Below, one piece after another: positions 32,801 to 35,484 of a DNA stretch of 35,484 bases. A model generated the notes under the pieces. The model saw only the letters and a list, made by a program, of their open reading frames with translations, was not told the origin of the DNA and ran no database searches. Each line of letters begins with the position of its first letter. Within the stretch, counting starts at the first letter, position 1. The translations under genes were made by a program, and so were the position numbers. This stretch comes from Oribacterium sp. UBA3737 (GTDB taxonomy: Bacteria > Bacillota_A > Clostridia > Lachnospirales > Lachnospiraceae), in NCBI GenBank assembly GCA_002371295.1, contig DFGZ01000133.1, positions 4,096-39,579 of the forward strand. The letters are read 5' to 3'.

Positions 32801-32829
32801 TTGAAAAGGATAGTTTAATATGCTTAAAT
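32801..32829 (+). promoter_or_regulatory. Candidate promoter of udk-thrC
   Basis: TTGAAA (32801-32806) and TTAAAT (32824-32829) are 17 bases apart, directly after the terminator. The leader of about 50 bases can fold: AAACG/CGTTT and ATCC/GGAT arms lie between 32835 and 32870. Confidence 0.45.
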
Positions 32830-32884
32830 GGTGTAAACGTAAATCCAAGGATCTTTCGGATCCGTTTCAATAGAGGTATGAATA

Positions 32885-33520
32885 ATGAGCTGTATTATGA
32901 TTGGTATCGCCGGCGGTTCAGGTTCCGGCAAGTCTACATTTACCAACCGACTCAAGGCAGAGTTTGGTGACAAGGTCACTGTTATTTATCACGATAATTA
33001 CTATAAGTCAAACGATGGCGTTCCTTTTGAGATCCGTCAGAAGAGCAATTACGATTCTCCCGATGCATTTGAGACAGACCTTCTCATAACACACTTAAAA
33101 GCACTGAGAAGAGGCGAGACAGTCCAGTGTCCGGTATATGATTATTCCCAGCACAACCGTACTGCGGAAACAGTTTCCCTTAAACCGTCTAAGATAGTTA
33201 TAGTTGAGGGCATACTGGTCCTGGAGAATCCTGAGCTGCGTTCACTTTTTGATATCAAGATATATGTTGAGGCAGATGCGGATGAGCGTATCATCAGACG
33301 AATCATCCGTGATGTTAAGGAGAGAGGCCGGCAGGTAGAGGATATTTCATCCCAGTATCTTACCACTGTGAAGCCTATGCATTATCTCTATGTTGAGCCT
33401 ACAAAGCAAAAGGCCGACATCGTTATCAACAGTGGAATGAATGATGTAGCATTTGATCTTATGAAAACAAAGATCAAAAGTCTTTTAGAAAACGGAGGAA
33501 ACAATACCAATGCTTTATAA
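32885..33520 (+). CDS. udk: Uridine kinase
   Basis: A 211-residue P-loop kinase that phosphorylates uridine and cytidine in pyrimidine salvage. GIAGGSGSGKST (residues about 7-18) is the Walker A loop. HDNYYK, then NYDSPDAFETDLL and PVYDYSQHNRT, are the nucleoside-binding blocks; IVIVEGILVLENPELRSLFD and RIIRRIIRDVKERGR complete the family pattern. GAGG eight bases before the ATG sets the start. The length is normal. The stop overlaps the threonine synthase start by 11 bases, so the two are co-translated; that pairing has no obvious metabolic logic. Confidence 0.95.
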   Translation: MSCIMIGIAGGSGSGKSTFTNRLKAEFGDKVTVIYHDNYYKSNDGVPFEIRQKSNYDSPDAFETDLLITHLKALRRGETVQCPVYDYSQHNRTAETVSLKPSKIVIVEGILVLENPELRSLFDIKIYVEADADERIIRRIIRDVKERGRQVEDISSQYLTTVKPMHYLYVEPTKQKADIVINSGMNDVAFDLMKTKIKSLLENGGNNTNAL

Positions 33521-34991
33521 CAGCACACGTGGCGGAGAAAAAGGTCTGCAGGCTTCTGAAGCCATCCTCAAGGGACTTGCCGATGACGGCGGGCTCTTTA
33601 TGCCGGAGTCGATTCCCACACTCAAGACATCACTTACAGAACTGAGCAGGATGTCCTATCAGGATCTCTGCTACGAAGTAATCAAGGAATTTCTTACGGA
33701 TTTTACAGAGGAGGAGCTTCGTCACTGTATCAATTCTGCTTATGATGAGAAGTTTGAGACTCCTGCCATAGCACCTCTGGTAAAGAAGGATGATGCATAT
33801 TTCCTCGAGCTTTTCCACGGAAAGACTATTGCTTTCAAGGATATGGCACTTTCCATCCTTCCTCACTTTATGGTTACAAGTGCAAGAAAGAATGCTGTAA
33901 AAGATAAGATCGTTATCCTGACAGCTACATCCGGAGATACAGGAAAGGCAGCCATGGCAGGCTTTGCGGATGTTCCGGGAACAGAGATCATTGTTTTCTA
34001 TCCTTACGGCGGCGTGTCCAGATTCCAGGAGCTTCAGATGAGAACAGAGCCCGGAAAGAACACCCATGCTGCAGCCATCCACGGGAATTTCGATGATGCC
34101 CAGACCGGCGTTAAGAAGATTTTCGGAGACAGGGAATTCACGGCACATCTTAAGGAAAAGGGAGTTATACTAAGCTCTGCAAATTCCATCAATATCGGAC
34201 GTCTGGTTCCTCAGGTGGCCTACTATGTATATGCTTATGCCCAGCTCATCGCTCAGGGCGAGATAGCGGACGGAGAGAAGATCAATGTCTGCGTTCCTAC
34301 AGGTAATTTCGGAAACATTCTTGCGGCTTATTTTGCTAAGCATATGGGTGTTCCTATCGACAAGCTTGTGTGCGCATCCAATGAGAACCGTGTACTTACG
34401 GATTTCTTCGGAACAGGTAAGTATGATCGCAACCGTCCGTTCATTCTCACATCAAGTCCGTCTATGGATATCCTTATCAGCTCTAACCTTGAGAGACTTA
34501 TCTATCTCAGCACAGGCTGCAGCGCAGAGAAGACAGCTGAGCTTATGAAGGAGCTCAAGGAGAACGGCGTTTACGAAATAACAGAGGACATGAGAGGGTT
34601 CATTTCCGATTTCTTCGGAGGATATGCAGATGAAGAGTCTGTTTTTGCCACCATCAAGGCCCTTAAGGATAAGACAGGTTATGTCATCGATCCTCATACA
34701 GCTGTTGCCAAGGCTGTATACGATCAGTATGTTGAGAAGACAGGTGACAGGACAAAGACAGTCATCGCATCCACAGCAAGTCCTTTCAAGTTCTCACCTA
34801 ATGTTATGAAGGCTCTCGGAGAGGACGGCGATGACGAGGACGTATTCCATGTCATCGATGCGCTTCAGAAGATTGCCGGAGTGCCTGAACCGAAGGCTAT
34901 TAAGGAAGTACGCAGCGCTGAGATCCGCCACAACACGGTGTGCGAGGTTTCCGAGATGGAAAAGACGGTAGATAGTTTTCTTTTTTCATAA
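33510..34991 (+). CDS. thrC: Threonine synthase
   Basis: A 493-residue PLP enzyme making threonine from O-phosphohomoserine. The opening LYNSTRGGEKGLQASEAILKGLADDGGLF is the N-terminal signature of the longer (E. coli/yeast type) class. Lys110 in HGKTIAFKDMALS binds PLP, and TATSGDTGKAA with NSINIGRL are phosphate- and substrate-binding blocks. GNFGNILAAYFAKHMGVP follows. GGAGG about ten bases before the ATG lies inside the uridine kinase gene. A strong terminator follows ten bases after the stop. Confidence 0.95.
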   Translation: MLYNSTRGGEKGLQASEAILKGLADDGGLFMPESIPTLKTSLTELSRMSYQDLCYEVIKEFLTDFTEEELRHCINSAYDEKFETPAIAPLVKKDDAYFLELFHGKTIAFKDMALSILPHFMVTSARKNAVKDKIVILTATSGDTGKAAMAGFADVPGTEIIVFYPYGGVSRFQELQMRTEPGKNTHAAAIHGNFDDAQTGVKKIFGDREFTAHLKEKGVILSSANSINIGRLVPQVAYYVYAYAQLIAQGEIADGEKINVCVPTGNFGNILAAYFAKHMGVPIDKLVCASNENRVLTDFFGTGKYDRNRPFILTSSPSMDILISSNLERLIYLSTGCSAEKTAELMKELKENGVYEITEDMRGFISDFFGGYADEESVFATIKALKDKTGYVIDPHTAVAKAVYDQYVEKTGDRTKTVIASTASPFKFSPNVMKALGEDGDDEDVFHVIDALQKIAGVPEPKAIKEVRSAEIRHNTVCEVSEMEKTVDSFLFS

Positions 34992-35001
34992 AACACAGCT
35001 T

Positions 35002-35031
35002 AAACGGATTCCTGCGGGAATCCGTTTTTTT
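35002..35031 (+). terminator. Intrinsic terminator after thrC
   Basis: AAACGGATTCC (35002-35012) and GGAATCCGTTT (35017-35027) form a perfect 11-base stem with a TGCG tetraloop and a T run to 35031. This is the clearest terminator in the window. Confidence 0.93.
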
Positions 35032-35311
35032 GCGCGTTGGCCTTCAGGCGAATACTTTCCTGCTTAATTAAGGCATTTTTTTCTTAATGTGAGACATAAA
35101 ATGAATTTTTTTACAAACCAAGTATCATTACAGCTATTAAAATGTTATGATAAAACAAGGATGTAACAAGAACAGACATTCAGTAGCTTCGAATTTTATG
35201 GGAACATAAGAAATATTCGTCAGTTTCTTTATGTTCTTGTAGAAATACAATACGAAGTATGTTAATATATTCACATACTTCGTATAAGTTATCACATTAG
35301 GAGGATATAAA
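35032..35311 (+). promoter_or_regulatory. AT-rich control region of fba with two inverted repeats
   Basis: No gene is seen. TGTTATGAT (35143-35151) is an extended -10 candidate; TTTACA (35110-35115) with TATTAA (35135-35140) is a rival promoter. GAACATAAGAAA (35202-35213) pairs with TTTCTTTATGTTC (35224-35236) with one bulge. ATACGAAGTATG (35250-35261) and CATACTTCGTAT (35274-35285) form a perfect 12-base inverted repeat ending 13 bases before the AGGAGG. CAAGAACA (35167-35174) could instead pair with TGTTCTTG (35232-35239), excluding the first hairpin. Operator or leader-RNA control is plausible. Confidence 0.5.
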
Positions 35312-35484
35312 ATGTTAGTAAACGCAAAGGAAATGCTGGATAAGGCACTTGCTGGCCATTATGCAGTTCCACAGTTCAACATCAACAATCTTGAGTGGAC
35401 AAAGTCAATTCTTCTTGCTTGTGAAGAGGTTAAGTCTCCGGTTATTCTCGGTGTATCTGAGGGTGCAGGCAAGTACATGACAGG
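35312..35484 (+). CDS. fba: Class II fructose-bisphosphate aldolase (3' partial)
   Basis: The first 57 codons are visible and run off the window. [29 protein letters not shown] and the following [23 protein letters not shown] are the N-terminus of the zinc-dependent class II aldolases; the N-x-N-N-x-E/Q-W block and the VSEGA run are characteristic. The enzyme splits fructose 1,6-bisphosphate in glycolysis. AGGAGG seven bases before the ATG is a strong ribosome site, fitting a highly expressed gene. The catalytic metal ligands lie beyond the window, so distinction from tagatose-bisphosphate aldolase is incomplete. Confidence 0.88.
   Translation, partial: MLVNAKEMLDKALAGHYAVPQFNINNLEWTKSILLACEEVKSPVILGVSEGAGKYMT

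Noticed and set aside
35250..35285. Resemblance to loxP arms (ACTTCGTATA and TACGAAGT)
   Set aside because: The arms are in the opposite order to loxP, the spacer is 12 instead of 8 bases, and no recombinase or phage gene is near. An AT-rich operator is simpler.
1..35484. CRISPR arrays, tRNA or rRNA genes, insertion sequences, prophage
   Set aside because: No regular spaced repeats, cloverleaf-like sequences, transposase motifs or integrase motifs were seen on either strand.

Overview
The window reads as chromosomal DNA of an anaerobic Firmicute, most likely a member of the Lachnospiraceae. The grounds are strong AGGAGG-type ribosome sites, moderate GC, tightly packed operons, an L,D-transpeptidase with clostridial hydrophobic-W type repeats, a fused chorismate mutase/prephenate dehydratase, a VanR-like regulator and a class II aldolase start. 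The family assignment is an inference from protein style; no rRNA or tRNA gene is present.

Positions 1-20609 are a surface-polysaccharide region. A forward operon (1-6064) carries a GT8 glycosyltransferase (cut by the window edge), a CgeB-like glycosyltransferase, an NAD-dependent sugar epimerase, two GT2 glycosyltransferases and a Wzx-type flippase. It meets a reverse operon (8335-6006) of a membrane acyltransferase and a rhamnosyltransferase-like GT2. The two operons overlap tail to tail, and each appears to terminate inside the other's last gene. A reverse monocistronic gene (8520-10247) encodes a secreted L,D-transpeptidase with wall-binding repeats. A second forward operon (10493-17594) holds a DegT sugar aminotransferase, an ATP-grasp ligase, a polyprenyl-phosphate-type GT2, a second flippase-like protein, another GT2, a DUF2304 protein and an acetyltransferase. 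A third acyltransferase (17572-18777) runs against it. A DUF2142 membrane protein (19038-20609) sits behind a near-consensus promoter and an unusual tandem-repeat leader. Together these genes could build, decorate and flip at least one, perhaps two, cell-surface glycans.

Positions 20685-25834 are mixed. An O-antigen/teichoic-acid type ABC-2 permease has no ATPase beside it. It is followed by a PlsC acyltransferase, PheA and polyphosphate kinase.

Positions 25920-32750 look like one signalling and transport unit: an OmpR-family regulator, its histidine kinase, an 884-residue membrane-anchored auxiliary protein, an ABC ATPase, an ABC-2 permease and a VanZ-like protein, closed by a clear terminator. 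The last part carries uridine kinase and threonine synthase (overlapping), a strong terminator, a 320-base regulatory stretch with stacked inverted repeats, and the start of class II fructose-bisphosphate aldolase.

No CRISPR array, insertion sequence, phage gene or RNA gene was recognised. The more unusual signals are the reciprocal embedded terminators near 6 kb, the repeat leader with a possible Arg-rich small ORF near 19 kb, the DegT/ATP-grasp pair, the two-component/auxiliary/ABC unit, and the fba leader.
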